Positions 54,439 to 63,326 of a DNA stretch of 64,000 bases are shown piece by piece. The position numbers and the translations under genes were made by a program. The DNA is taken from the NCBI GenBank assembly GCA_030528555.1, contig JAUMYQ010000002.1, forward strand, positions 62,001 through 126,000, written 5' to 3'. Below the pieces are notes generated by a model, which saw nothing but the letters and a program-made list of their open reading frames with translations, searched no databases and was not told where the DNA came from. The stretch comes from Porphyromonadaceae bacterium (GTDB lineage Bacteria > Bacteroidota > Bacteroidia > Bacteroidales > Porphyromonadaceae). How positions within the stretch are numbered: position 1 is the stretch's first letter; every line of letters starts with the position of its first letter.

Positions 54439-54524
54439 TTTTTGTCCACACCAAACGATTGTAGTTTCTCAGAGAGTGAACTTAGCCTGCCCTTAGGGGT
54501 GCGAGTAGTACGCAGTCTACCTAC

Positions 54525-56600
54525 TTACTCGAAGTGGTGGTAGCGCACTGGAGCAGCGGCTCGACCGTCAAGGGTAACGAAGCTTGCGGTGAACATCCAC
54601 TTGACCAATCGCGTCTCTCGCGTGCTGAACTCCCCTACCGGTAGCTTGATGAGCACGGCATTCCAGCCGGCGCGCAGCGTAATAGGCAGCGGAGGGCGGG
54701 CAACGGCATTTTCGTTGTCGAGGGGCAGCTCATTCGACCGCTCGGTGTGGGTATTCGTCCATAGGGGCGGCTTGACCTCCTGCCCATTAATCCAAATGCG
54801 GCTCTCGCGGTAGTCCCACGCCCCTTGCGGTGGGGGGAGATCACTCTCGCTACGGCTGTAGTTTTGCGTCTCAAAGCGTAGCCCTACGGTTTGCCTCGTG
54901 GGTGAGTGTATCCACGCCATAGCGTAGGCCGTATGGTTGGGGCGTGGCTCAGAGAGGATGCCTGGCACGAGCCGCTCGCCCCAGACGTGGCGCAGGTAGC
55001 CGCCCGAGCCAATGAAGGGCGTGCAGGGCTGGGATGCTCCGCCCACCGTGTAGCGGGGGGTAGAGGGAGGCGGAGCAAGCTGGCCTCGCCTAGCTTTAGC
55101 GAGGTAGGTGGTCTCGGGGGCGAAGACCCTACTTAGCTCGCCCTCGTTGGGGAAGGCAGGGCTGATGAGCCAGCTGGCCTCGGTCTGCCGAATGTAAGGT
55201 ATGGGCTCGCGGCTTAGGCTGTGTCCTTTGTGCCAGAGTAGCCTACGCTCAAAGTCGTCAAAGGCTCGGTAGAGCTCACTCTTGCGGCTACGAAGTAGGG
55301 TCGCATGCTCATCGAAGTAGCCGAAGCCACCCCCTAGCCACGCACGCTCGGCAAGGGCAAGCATATTGGCGTAGACATTGTTCTCCGCCATGATGAGGTC
55401 GGAAGAGCGGACGAAGCGGTCGTTCCATACGCCGAGAATTGCCCCAGCCAATTCGTCACTACCATGCGGAGCTCTCAGGATGGAGCTCGCGTATAGGGCG
55501 ATGGGGTCGGCAAAGAGGTCGTAGTGATTGATGTAGTGCAGGCGGCTGTCTATGGCAGGTACGCCCGATAGGGGCGTGCCACGGTAGCCCCATAGTTGCG
55601 TCATATCTACCTCGCCTGCCTTGTAGTCCCAGCCAGGGTTCCACGAGATCACCTTGCGCCCTAGCCCCCGGATATAAGCCACCATTTCGGGAACGAAGTT
55701 TGGGTTGGTGAACTCCACTTCGTCCGTACCAATGTGGATGTAGGGGACATCCATCGCCTCGAGGGCTTCACGGAGCAGTGTCTTGAGGTAGCTTATCCCC
55801 TCAGCGCTCTGCATCGTGCAGCCCATCGCTCGCTCAAAGGCCGCGCTATGCCCAGGCATATCGATCTCGGGGATGAGCAAGACGCGGTGAGCGCGGCACC
55901 AATCGGCCAGCTCCCTCGCCTCGGCTAGTGTGTAATAGTAGCCGGGCATCCGCTCTGTCGCGGCAATGCTATTGAGCTGGGGGTAGAGTTTGCTCTCCAG
56001 CCTCCAGGCTTGGTTCTCCGTCAGATGCCAGTGGAAGACATTGACCTTGAAGCGAGCGAGCAGGGCGATCTGTCGTTTGAGCTCCGAGAGGGGGATGAAC
56101 GTGCGCCCTACATCGTGCATCAGACCACGAATGCGCCACGCAGGCCAGTCGAGGATGTCGCAGTGACGGAGGGCAAACTTGCCCCCAGCCTCCAGCAGCT
56201 GGTCTAGCGTTTGTAGGGCGCGATACGCGCCGAGCTCCTCTATGGCCTCGATGGTGATGCCCTCGGCCGAGACCTTTAAGCGGTAAGCCTCATCCAGCCC
56301 TCGAGGAGCGGGGAGGCTATCTACGAGGCGAATGCTGCAAGCAGTGCGGTAATGGCTGCCTATTTGGTAGCCGTAGCGTGTGAGCAGCTCCGTCGCCTCG
56401 GCACGGAGGCAGGGGACATCGAGGCGCAGCTGCCGCGCCGAGAGCACGCCACGCCCTGCGTTGTACTGCTGAGGCCGTGGGAGCAGCGTCAGCTCCTGCC
56501 CCGAGAGCCCCAGCGGACAGAGTAGACAGACAAACAAAAGGGCGGCTCTCGTGAGAGCCACCCGTAGGGATAGAGCATTTGTATTCATAGGTTTCATCAT
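54525..56600 (-). CDS. Beta-N-acetylhexosaminidase, GH20
   Basis: A 691-residue exported glycosidase. A signal peptide (AALLFVCLLCPLGLSG) is followed by the GH20 N-terminal domain and the (beta/alpha)8 catalytic domain starting at RGLMHDVGRTF. FHWHLTENQAWRLES and PEIDMPGHS are family blocks, and the catalytic pair is D293-E294 in HIGTDEVEF. The C-terminal 200 residues are a beta-sandwich-like extension. It cleaves terminal GlcNAc/GalNAc from host glycans or peptidoglycan fragments. The start is one of two close ATGs (56600 or 56588). Confidence 0.93.
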   Translation of the reverse strand: MMKPMNTNALSLRVALTRAALLFVCLLCPLGLSGQELTLLPRPQQYNAGRGVLSARQLRLDVPCLRAEATELLTRYGYQIGSHYRTACSIRLVDSLPAPRGLDEAYRLKVSAEGITIEAIEELGAYRALQTLDQLLEAGGKFALRHCDILDWPAWRIRGLMHDVGRTFIPLSELKRQIALLARFKVNVFHWHLTENQAWRLESKLYPQLNSIAATERMPGYYYTLAEARELADWCRAHRVLLIPEIDMPGHSAAFERAMGCTMQSAEGISYLKTLLREALEAMDVPYIHIGTDEVEFTNPNFVPEMVAYIRGLGRKVISWNPGWDYKAGEVDMTQLWGYRGTPLSGVPAIDSRLHYINHYDLFADPIALYASSILRAPHGSDELAGAILGVWNDRFVRSSDLIMAENNVYANMLALAERAWLGGGFGYFDEHATLLRSRKSELYRAFDDFERRLLWHKGHSLSREPIPYIRQTEASWLISPAFPNEGELSRVFAPETTYLAKARRGQLAPPPSTPRYTVGGASQPCTPFIGSGGYLRHVWGERLVPGILSEPRPNHTAYAMAWIHSPTRQTVGLRFETQNYSRSESDLPPPQGAWDYRESRIWINGQEVKPPLWTNTHTERSNELPLDNENAVARPPLPITLRAGWNAVLIKLPVGEFSTRETRLVKWMFTASFVTLDGRAAAPVRYHHFE

Positions 56601-56646
56601 TATAGTATAGGCGAAGGGGGTAACGAGTATTGCAGGCTGTGGGCGG

Positions 56647-57816
56647 CTAGAATCCCTTGGTTATCATGCCACTGCCGAAGCAAATCCGCCCTTCGGTGTC
56701 GTAGACGACGGCATATTGCCCTGGGGCAATGCCCTGCACATCCGCCTCGCTATCGATGCGATACACATCACGCTCCGCATCGTAGCTGAGCGTCCCATGG
56801 GTAAAGTCGGGCGTGTGGCGAATTTTGAAGAGGACACTAATCGGAGCTCTCGCCTCGGGCGCAACCTCCGCCCTGGCAAAGTAGCTCCAGGGATCACGGC
56901 TGATGAAGTTCATAGCCTCGGTCACGATGTGCCGCCCATACTGATCTGCCGGGTCATAGCCCCGGCTAACGAGGATGACATTGCGCTTGATGTCCTTCTT
57001 GACCACGAACCACGGTCCGCCACTCAGGCCAAGCCCCTTGCGCTGTCCGATAGTATGAAACCAATAGCCGTTGTGCCAACCGAGGGTCTGCCCCGTCTCT
57101 CGCTCGATGATGCGCCCACGCTTGGTCCCGAGTGCGCGCTCGATGAACTCGTTATAATTGACCTTGCCCAAGAAACAAATGCCTTGGCTGTCCTTACGGT
57201 GTGCGCTCGCTAGGTTTGCCGCCTCCGCCACGGCGCGCACCTCCGCCTTAGTCAGATGCCCCGTAGGGAAGAGGAGCTTGCTCACTTGGGCGAAGTTGAT
57301 TTGGGCGAGGAAGTCCGTTTGGTCCTTCACCGGGTCGGGCGCAGTAGAGAGATATAGGGTATCGCCCTCGTAGGTCGTGGTGGCGTAATGCCCTGTGGCG
57401 ATGAAGTCGAAGTCCTTCCCCCAACGCTCCTCGAAGCAACCGAACTTGATGAGCTTATTACACATCATATCGGGGTTGGGCGTAAGTCCCTTGGCCACGG
57501 TGTCGATGGTGTATTGCACCACGTTGGCCCAATACTCATCGTGCAGGGGGACGATATTGAGGGGGAGATCGTACTGGCGAGCCAGCAGCTCCACCAGCGC
57601 AATATCGTCCTCCCAAGAGCAGTCCTCAAAGCCATCCCGATCCATCCCGATCTGGATGTAGAAGAGCGTTGGGCGCAGCCCTGCCTTGGTGAGCAGATGT
57701 ACCACCACGCTGCTGTCCACGCCACCAGAAACAAGGGCAGCCACCCGAGGGGTTCCGATGCCAGAGCGTGCAATGCGCTCCAGCGTCGGGGCAATCAGTT
57801 TATTTAGTTCTATCAT
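56647..57816 (-). CDS. mnmA: tRNA-specific 2-thiouridylase
   Basis: A 389-residue MnmA that thiolates U34 of tRNA Lys, Glu and Gln. The PP-loop is VSGGVDSSVVVHLL. Catalytic Cys lie in TPNPDMMCNKLIKF (first) and SQGICFLGKVN (second, persulfide). GHYATT and IGQRKGLG are family blocks. It works with mnmD in this window and MnmE/MnmG elsewhere. It lies 46 bases upstream of the hexosaminidase gene on the same strand, with no obvious functional link. Confidence 0.95.
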   Translation of the reverse strand: MIELNKLIAPTLERIARSGIGTPRVAALVSGGVDSSVVVHLLTKAGLRPTLFYIQIGMDRDGFEDCSWEDDIALVELLARQYDLPLNIVPLHDEYWANVVQYTIDTVAKGLTPNPDMMCNKLIKFGCFEERWGKDFDFIATGHYATTTYEGDTLYLSTAPDPVKDQTDFLAQINFAQVSKLLFPTGHLTKAEVRAVAEAANLASAHRKDSQGICFLGKVNYNEFIERALGTKRGRIIERETGQTLGWHNGYWFHTIGQRKGLGLSGGPWFVVKKDIKRNVILVSRGYDPADQYGRHIVTEAMNFISRDPWSYFARAEVAPEARAPISVLFKIRHTPDFTHGTLSYDAERDVYRIDSEADVQGIAPGQYAVVYDTEGRICFGSGMITKGF

Positions 57817-57876
57817 CTTAATCCTAGCAAAATTGAGAGAGGTTCATTCGTGCGCGAGATGCAAGGCAACATATTA

Positions 57877-58983
57877 TTATGAATGACGGCTGCTCTTAGT
57901 GGTTTTCTTGCGGTTCATGATGTACATCCCTGTCCAGGGCAGTGTCGCCCCGATGAGGACAACGATGAGGGTCAGCAGCTTGCTTAGCCATCCGCCCCAG
58001 CTACCCGTGTGCAGAGCGTAGATCCAGCCACGCACTCGCTGCCCTCGGTTCTCCTCGGCATAGGGTGTAATCTTCGTTATCTCTCCTGAGCTTGGGTCGA
58101 AGGTGACCTTATCTACCGCCCGAGGGTTGCCGAAGAAGCCACATACAGACACCTCCGCCTTGCCGTTCCCCACTCGGATGCTTCGGCTCTCGGGGTACTG
58201 TACTTTTAGCTGCCGTGCCACAGTCGTCCATTGGGCGTAGTCGATGGTGGGGAGCTCGGCCTCGCCCTCTGCGCTGGGCTGACCCTTTTTCTGCGGATAC
58301 TCTGTACCGAATATGCCGTATAGACCGCTGCGCCACCAAGGGAAGGACCAGTTTAGCCCCGTTATGGCCATGACGAGCAGAGGGATGAGGACGTAGATAC
58401 CTAGCGAGCGGTGCAGGTCATAAAGCAGACGTTGGCGGCTCGCTGTCGTCTTGACGGTAAGTGAGGGCTTCAAGGCTTTGCGCCCCTTGGGCAGCCATAC
58501 GATTAGACCCGAGAGGAGGACGAGTAGGAAGCCCAGCGTGCCATAGCCCACGATCGCCTTACCCCAAGACTTCGACCCATCAAGCAGCCAGCGGTGCAGG
58601 CGCATCACTCCCCCGAAGAAGCCATCACGCTTCGTGCGCCGTCCCACGATCTCGCCTGTGTAGGGGTTCACATAGAGCATCTCTTCGCCACGCTCGAGGT
58701 GGGCGATGTAGTTGCGCCCCTTTTCGGAGGGGATGGTTATGCCACTGACTGCATTTTGCTTCTCTTCACCCAGGGTGTGGAGTGTGAGGGACTGGGCAAG
58801 GTCGCTCAGTTCGATGGGGACAATATCCTCCCCTGGTGGCGTGCTGAAGTACAGCTTGGGCGAAGCTAGCTCTCGCAGTTCGTCCTCAAAGAGCATCATC
58901 GCCCCCGTCAGGCAGAGGAGGCTCACAAGCACCCCGACGAGTATCCCAACGCCTCGGTGCAGGGCAAGTGCTATTTTCTTCAT
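57877..58983 (-). CDS. PepSY-associated transmembrane protein
   Basis: A 368-residue membrane protein starting at ATG 58983 (MKKIALALHRGVGILVGVLVS); the open frame runs 27 residues further upstream without conservation. Four transmembrane helices are visible: residues 12-32, about 147-165 (IVGYGTLGFLLVLLSGLIVWL), about 200-220 (LGIYVLIPLLVMAITGLNW) and near the C-terminus (LLTLIVVLIGATLPW). Between them lie PepSY-type periplasmic segments. The family includes iron-reductase-like membrane proteins in siderophore or heme uptake loci. Here no TonB receptor is adjacent, so the role is unknown. Confidence 0.88.
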   Translation of the reverse strand: MKKIALALHRGVGILVGVLVSLLCLTGAMMLFEDELRELASPKLYFSTPPGEDIVPIELSDLAQSLTLHTLGEEKQNAVSGITIPSEKGRNYIAHLERGEEMLYVNPYTGEIVGRRTKRDGFFGGVMRLHRWLLDGSKSWGKAIVGYGTLGFLLVLLSGLIVWLPKGRKALKPSLTVKTTASRQRLLYDLHRSLGIYVLIPLLVMAITGLNWSFPWWRSGLYGIFGTEYPQKKGQPSAEGEAELPTIDYAQWTTVARQLKVQYPESRSIRVGNGKAEVSVCGFFGNPRAVDKVTFDPSSGEITKITPYAEENRGQRVRGWIYALHTGSWGGWLSKLLTLIVVLIGATLPWTGMYIMNRKKTTKSSRHS

Positions 58984-59024
58984 TATCCTAATCTTGTTTG
59001 TTTGAAAAGATAGAAAGAGCGTGG

Positions 59025-59032
59025 CAAAGATA
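59025..59032 (-). promoter_or_regulatory. Possible -7 box for the PepSY gene
   Basis: TATCTTTG on the minus strand, 42 bases upstream of ATG 58983 and inside the discarded N-terminal extension, which supports the later start. No -33 TTTG was found. Confidence 0.4.
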
Positions 59033-59217
59033 CCCATTTCGCCCTCACTCTTAGTTCCCATCACGTTGTATTCTGGTCACTTTGATACTTGCGCTCTTCA
59101 TCCTGATGATGAGGGTAGTTGCGTCAAAATTTGGACAGGTTTTCTGAGTAATTGCTCACGCGAGACGGCATGAAATTATTTCCTTTATTCCCAGATGATT
59201 AAGTTTGATTCCGACTG

Positions 59218-59367
59218 ATGCGAAAAATCTTCGGGAACATTCGAAAAAAACTTCCCGAACTTTTTAGAAAAAGATCGGGAACTCCGAGAAAAAAGTTCGG
59301 GAAGTTTTTGTGAAAAGATGGGGTGTTTTTCTAACGATATCAGGATGAGTAGATTATTAGTTCTTTG
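59218..59367 (+). repeat. Palindromic intergenic element, copy 5 (subfamily B)
   Basis: GCGAAAAATCTTCGGGAAC, then TTCCCGAACTTTTT / AAAAAGATCGGGAA, AAAGTTCGGGAAG and the right module GGGGTGTTTTTCTAACGAT, then GGATGAGTAGATTATTAG. It lies between the divergent PepSY and small lipoprotein genes and is oriented toward the latter. The stretches 59065-59217 and 59368-59614 contain no gene I can support. Confidence 0.87.
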
Positions 59368-59614
59368 GGACTAGGACCAAGGAGGGGTAGGTTCTTTTCG
59401 CATTTTGACGAGATTACCTAGGTCTGATGGCCGATACTTCATAGTTATATGGAGGTCATTTTTATGATACTTTACGATTATACAACCTGATTGATGAGCT
59501 AGAGCTTGAGAACTAGTAAGCGTAAATGGAACCAAGAGCCTGCTTCCTTGCTTTACGTTTAGGTAGCTTGGCAAGCTCAAATAGCGACTAGTTAGATAAT
59601 TATTCGAGGGGGCT

Positions 59615-59646
59615 ATTGTGAGAATAGAATGGTTGTTATACCTTTG
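59615..59646 (+). promoter_or_regulatory. Promoter of the small lipoprotein gene
   Basis: ATTG (59615-59618), a 20-base spacer and a perfect TACCTTTG (59639-59646). The leader to ATG 59695 is about 40 bases. Confidence 0.62.
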
Positions 59647-59694
59647 TCGCGTTTTAGAGTTAGGAATTACTAGAATATTAAAAATTCAAGAACA

Positions 59695-59904
59695 ATGAAG
59701 AAGTTTGTATCTCTTTGCGCTTTCGTAGCAGCTCTGTCTTTCGCCTCTTGCGAGCAGGCTAACAAGGCTAAAGAAACTGCTACTGATGCAGTAGAAAACG
59801 TAGCTGAAGAAGTAAAGGCTGGAGTAGAAGCTGTAGACTCTGCTGCAACTGCAACTGTTGAAGCTATCGAAGCTGCTGTAGATTCAGTTGCTCAGGCTAA
59901 TTAG
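59695..59904 (+). CDS. Small Ala-rich lipoprotein
   Basis: A 69-residue protein. The signal peptide MKKFVSLCAFVAALSFASC puts the lipidated Cys at residue 19. The mature 51 residues are an amphipathic Ala/Glu/Val helix with loose heptad-like repeats (AVENVAEEV, GVEAVDSAA, AIEAAVDSV) and no aromatic residues. It resembles small entericidin-like or Lpp-like envelope lipoproteins in layout only. It has its own promoter and a hairpin terminator, fitting an abundant single-gene product. Function unknown. Confidence 0.85.
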   Translation: MKKFVSLCAFVAALSFASCEQANKAKETATDAVENVAEEVKAGVEAVDSAATATVEAIEAAVDSVAQAN

Positions 59905-59985
59905 TAGCCTGCGACTGTCTTAGGTCGCGTCACAAAGAAGATTTAGGTATGATGGGCTGGAGCCTATCATGCTTGTCAAGAGGGT

Positions 59986-60018
59986 AAGGTGTAGATTGGT
60001 CTACATCTTATTCTTTTT
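59986..60018 (+). terminator. Terminator of the small lipoprotein gene
   Basis: AAGGTGTAGA pairs with TCTACATCTT (one G-U pair), 4-base loop, then ATTCTTTTTA. A second weaker hairpin (ATGATGGGCT / AGCCTATCAT) lies just before it. Confidence 0.65.
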
Positions 60019-60055
60019 ATGGGCATATCTAGCCATTTATCTCCCTCTCAAGCTG

Positions 60056-60063
60056 TATATTTG
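60056..60063 (+). promoter_or_regulatory. Possible -7 box of rimO
   Basis: TATATTTG matches TAnnTTTG. An upstream in-frame start at 60063 would overlap this box, so transcription from here implies that translation starts at ATG 60102. Confidence 0.48.
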
Positions 60064-60101
60064 TGTTGTTTGGAGAGGAGGATCCTCACCGAAGTAGAAT
60101 T

Positions 60102-61427
60102 ATGAGAAAGAATAAAGTTGATATGATTACGCTCGGCTGCTCCAAAAACTTGGTAGACAGCGAGCTCCTAATACGCCAGTTCCTAGCCAATGGCTACAAG
60201 GTCCAGCACAACTCCGATGTGGTGGATGGCGAAATTGTCGTCATCAATACCTGTGGTTTCATCAAAGACGCTCAGGAGGAGTCCATCAATACTATCCTCG
60301 AGATTGTCCAGGGTAAGAAGCGTGGTACGGTAGGCAAGGTTTACGTTATGGGCTGCCTGACGGAGCGGTTCATGGACGAACTGAAGGCCGAAATCCCAGA
60401 GGTGGACAAGTTCTATGGGAAGTTCAACTGGAAGCAGCTCATCACTGACCTAGGTAAGGCTTACTATCATGATCCCCTTGGGGGGAATAGGAGCATTACT
60501 ACCCCTAAGCACTATGCCTACCTCAAGATCTCGGAAGGCTGCGACCGCACTTGCTCCTACTGCGCCATCCCCATAAGTACAGGGCGACATCGCTCTCGCT
60601 CTATGGATGACATCATGAGCGAAGCTCAGTGCCTCGTAGATGGTGGGGTGAAAGAGCTTCAACTCATCGCCCAAGAGCTGACTTATTATGGTCTCGATCT
60701 CTACAAAGAGCACAAACTTCCCGAGCTGGTGGAGCGGCTCTCCGACATTGAGGGGCTTGAGTGGCTACGTTTGCATTACGCTTATCCGAACGCTTTTCCA
60801 AAAGACCTCATGCGAGTAATGCGAGAGCGAGAGAATGTGTGTAATTATCTAGATATTGCGCTACAGCATATCAGCGATCCTATGCTCCGAGCCATGCGCC
60901 GCCATACAACCAAGGCAGAGACCTATGATCTTATCCGCTATATGCGCTCTGAGGTCCCAGGCATTCATCTACGCACTACGATGATTGTAGGGCATCCAGG
61001 TGAGACAGAGGCCGACTTTGTCGAGCTTCTGGACTTCGTGCGAGATGTTCGCTTTGAGCGGCTCGGAGCTTTCGTTTACTCCCACGAGGAGGGGACGTAT
61101 GCTCACCAGCATTATACGGACGATATTCCTCTAGAAGTCAAGCAAGAGCGCATCGAGGAGCTGATGCGTGTGCAGGAAGGTATTGCGGCCGAGCTCAATG
61201 CAGCGAAGATCGGTCAGCAGCTACGTGTGATGGTAGATCGCCGAGAGGGTGACTACTATATTGGGCGCACGGAGTACGATTCGCCCGAGGTCGACCAAGA
61301 GGTACTCATAAAGTATATTGAAGGCCAGGAGCTTCTGCTCGGTGCGTTGTATATGGTGGACATTACTTCGGCAGATGTCTTTGACCTCTATGGCAGCTTG
61401 TGCCACGAGGCAGTCAGTAATAAGTAA
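60102..61427 (+). CDS. rimO: Ribosomal protein S12 methylthiotransferase
   Basis: A 441-residue radical-SAM enzyme starting at ATG 60102 (MRKNKVDMITLGCSKNLVDS); an ATG 39 bases earlier adds unconserved residues and overlaps the -7 box. The N-terminal UPF0004 domain holds three Cys for the auxiliary cluster (GCSKN, NTCGF, MGCLTERF). The radical-SAM cluster is CDRTCSYCAIP. The C-terminal TRAM domain ends near VDITSADVFDLYG. It adds a methylthio group to Asp 88 (E. coli numbering) of S12. The phosphatase gene follows by 13 bases. Confidence 0.95.
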   Translation: MRKNKVDMITLGCSKNLVDSELLIRQFLANGYKVQHNSDVVDGEIVVINTCGFIKDAQEESINTILEIVQGKKRGTVGKVYVMGCLTERFMDELKAEIPEVDKFYGKFNWKQLITDLGKAYYHDPLGGNRSITTPKHYAYLKISEGCDRTCSYCAIPISTGRHRSRSMDDIMSEAQCLVDGGVKELQLIAQELTYYGLDLYKEHKLPELVERLSDIEGLEWLRLHYAYPNAFPKDLMRVMRERENVCNYLDIALQHISDPMLRAMRRHTTKAETYDLIRYMRSEVPGIHLRTTMIVGHPGETEADFVELLDFVRDVRFERLGAFVYSHEEGTYAHQHYTDDIPLEVKQERIEELMRVQEGIAAELNAAKIGQQLRVMVDRREGDYYIGRTEYDSPEVDQEVLIKYIEGQELLLGALYMVDITSADVFDLYGSLCHEAVSNK

Positions 61428-61440
61428 ACTTAAGTAGGAT

Positions 61441-63129
61441 ATGAAAACAAAGTTAAGGGCACTTCTCGCCTGTATCATTGCCTTTACGGGATGGCAGGCT
61501 CTATGGGCAGATGACTATAAGCACGAAGTTCCAGACCGTCCACGCATCGTTGTTGGGATGATTGTGGATCAAATGTCGTGGGATTACCTCTATCGCTACG
61601 CAGATCGTTTCGGGGAGGGGGGATTTCGTCGGTTACTCAAGGAGGGTTTTAACTGTCACAATGCACGCATTGACTACATTCCCTCGGTGACAGCCATAGG
61701 GCACGCCACAGTTTATACGGGCAGTGTGCCTAGTATTCATGGTATTGCTGGCAATCACTTTTATGAGGGACGGAATGGGCGCTACTGCACGGAGGATAGC
61801 ACTGTCATGACTGTTGGCGCAGAGCCCGGTAAGAGCGGGCAAATGTCTCCTCGAAACATGCGCGCTACCTCCATTACGGATGAGCTTAAGCTCGCCACTA
61901 ACTTTCGCAGTAAGGTCGTGGGCGTTGCCATTAAAGACCGCGGTGCTATTCTGCCTGCAGGGCATACGGCTGATGCCGCCTATTGGTTTGATGACAAGAG
62001 TGGTCACTTCATTACCAGCACTTATTATATGAAGGAGCTACCTCGATGGGTGCGCAAGTTCAACGATCAGCGTCTGCCTGAGAAGTATTTGCGTCAAGGA
62101 TGGCGGTCGCTCTATGCTGCCAAGACATATCTGGAGAGCCTCCCCGATGATAATCCTTATGAGGCTGGTTGGGCAGAGGGGCATGGTCCTACTCTACCGC
62201 TCGATACCAAGACACTAGGCCAGAAGCAAGGCTTTGGCGTTATCCGTACAACTCCTATGGGTAATACACTTACGCTCGATATGGCCAGGGCCGCTATCGA
62301 GGGGGAGGAGTTGGGCGCATATCGCAAGGGTGAGCCTGTGTCTACCGACTTCCTTGCCGTTAGCCTCTCCTCTACGGACTATATCGGGCACCGATATGCT
62401 CCACTTTCGATGGAGATAGAGGATACTTATCTGCGTCTAGATAGAGACCTCAAGAGCTTCTTCGATTACCTCGATGCACGCTATGGTAAGGATGGCTACC
62501 TATTCTTTTTGACCGCAGATCATGCCGCGGGACACAACCTAAAGTTTCTTGAGGATAGGAAGCTCCCGGGGCGAGCTTGGCGGAGTGATTTGGCTCGCAA
62601 ACTAGTGGACTCTGTTTGTCGAGCTGAGCTGGGGGCTGAGGCGAAGGTTTTTGTGGCTGTGGCGAACAACCAGGTCTTTTTTGATGATGCAGAGCTGGAC
62701 CGACTTGGGGCCGATCGCTCGCGCCTCTACGAATCAGTTAGGCGTCAGCTCGACCGAATGCCTGGTGTAGCCTATTCGGTAGTTATGGAAGAGGCTTCGA
62801 CTGCCACACTTCCAGAGGACATCAAGCAGCGTGCTATCAATGGCTATTGTCGTGGGCGTAGTGGGGCCATCTTCGTTGTCTTGCACCCAGGTTGGTATAG
62901 TCATGGTAGCAGCACTCCAGCCAAAGGAACATCTCACTCAGTGTGGGCTCCATACGATACGCATATCCCCCTTATTTTCCTAGGGCACAAGGTGCGTTCT
63001 GGTCATCTCTATCGCCAAGTATATATGACAGACATTGCAGCAACGCTCGCCATGTACCTCAAGATTCAGCTCCCTAGTGGTTGTATTGGTCGTCCTATCG
63101 AGGAGCTATTTAAGGATTTGGATGACTAA
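61441..63129 (+). CDS. pafA: PafA-type alkaline phosphatase
   Basis: A 562-residue periplasmic phosphatase with a signal peptide (LLACIIAFTGWQALWA). The active-site set is complete: D43 (VDQM), T84 nucleophile (SVTAIGHAT), N105 (GNHFY), K165 and R167 (KDR), D313 and H317 (STDYIGH), D360 and H361 (TADHAAG) and H499 (GTSHS). Asn, Lys and Arg are the phosphomonoester determinants of the calcium-independent, broad-specificity PafA enzymes. It releases phosphate from organic monoesters. Co-transcribed with rimO (13-base gap). An inactive paralog lies at 26894. Confidence 0.93.
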   Translation: MKTKLRALLACIIAFTGWQALWADDYKHEVPDRPRIVVGMIVDQMSWDYLYRYADRFGEGGFRRLLKEGFNCHNARIDYIPSVTAIGHATVYTGSVPSIHGIAGNHFYEGRNGRYCTEDSTVMTVGAEPGKSGQMSPRNMRATSITDELKLATNFRSKVVGVAIKDRGAILPAGHTADAAYWFDDKSGHFITSTYYMKELPRWVRKFNDQRLPEKYLRQGWRSLYAAKTYLESLPDDNPYEAGWAEGHGPTLPLDTKTLGQKQGFGVIRTTPMGNTLTLDMARAAIEGEELGAYRKGEPVSTDFLAVSLSSTDYIGHRYAPLSMEIEDTYLRLDRDLKSFFDYLDARYGKDGYLFFLTADHAAGHNLKFLEDRKLPGRAWRSDLARKLVDSVCRAELGAEAKVFVAVANNQVFFDDAELDRLGADRSRLYESVRRQLDRMPGVAYSVVMEEASTATLPEDIKQRAINGYCRGRSGAIFVVLHPGWYSHGSSTPAKGTSHSVWAPYDTHIPLIFLGHKVRSGHLYRQVYMTDIAATLAMYLKIQLPSGCIGRPIEELFKDLDD

Positions 63130-63143
63130 GCTTCATCCTTTTT
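63120..63143 (+). terminator. Terminator of pafA
   Basis: GGATGA pairs with TCATCC around the stop codon, followed by TTTTT. Confidence 0.55.
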
Positions 63144-63326
63144 GACCTTCCTTCTTATTGGCTTAGCCCCCGAGATGCTTTATTTATCTGATTGTTTATT
63201 AGGAGAGAATGAGTGGGGTGTTTGCCAGAGGGAGGCGTTGTGGAGTATGGAATATATGGGTAGATGGATGAAGATAAGAGGAGAAACTACTAAATTCGCC
63301 CTTAAATAACTTAAACAAGAGTAAAA

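Noticed and set aside
54198..54449. Minus-strand ORF of 83 codons across the tandem array
   Set aside because: Its only structure is the translated 21-base repeat; there is no start context, signal peptide or family.
59371..59580. Minus-strand ORF of 69 codons next to repeat copy 5
   Set aside because: No family, no promoter and no neighbouring partner; probably chance.
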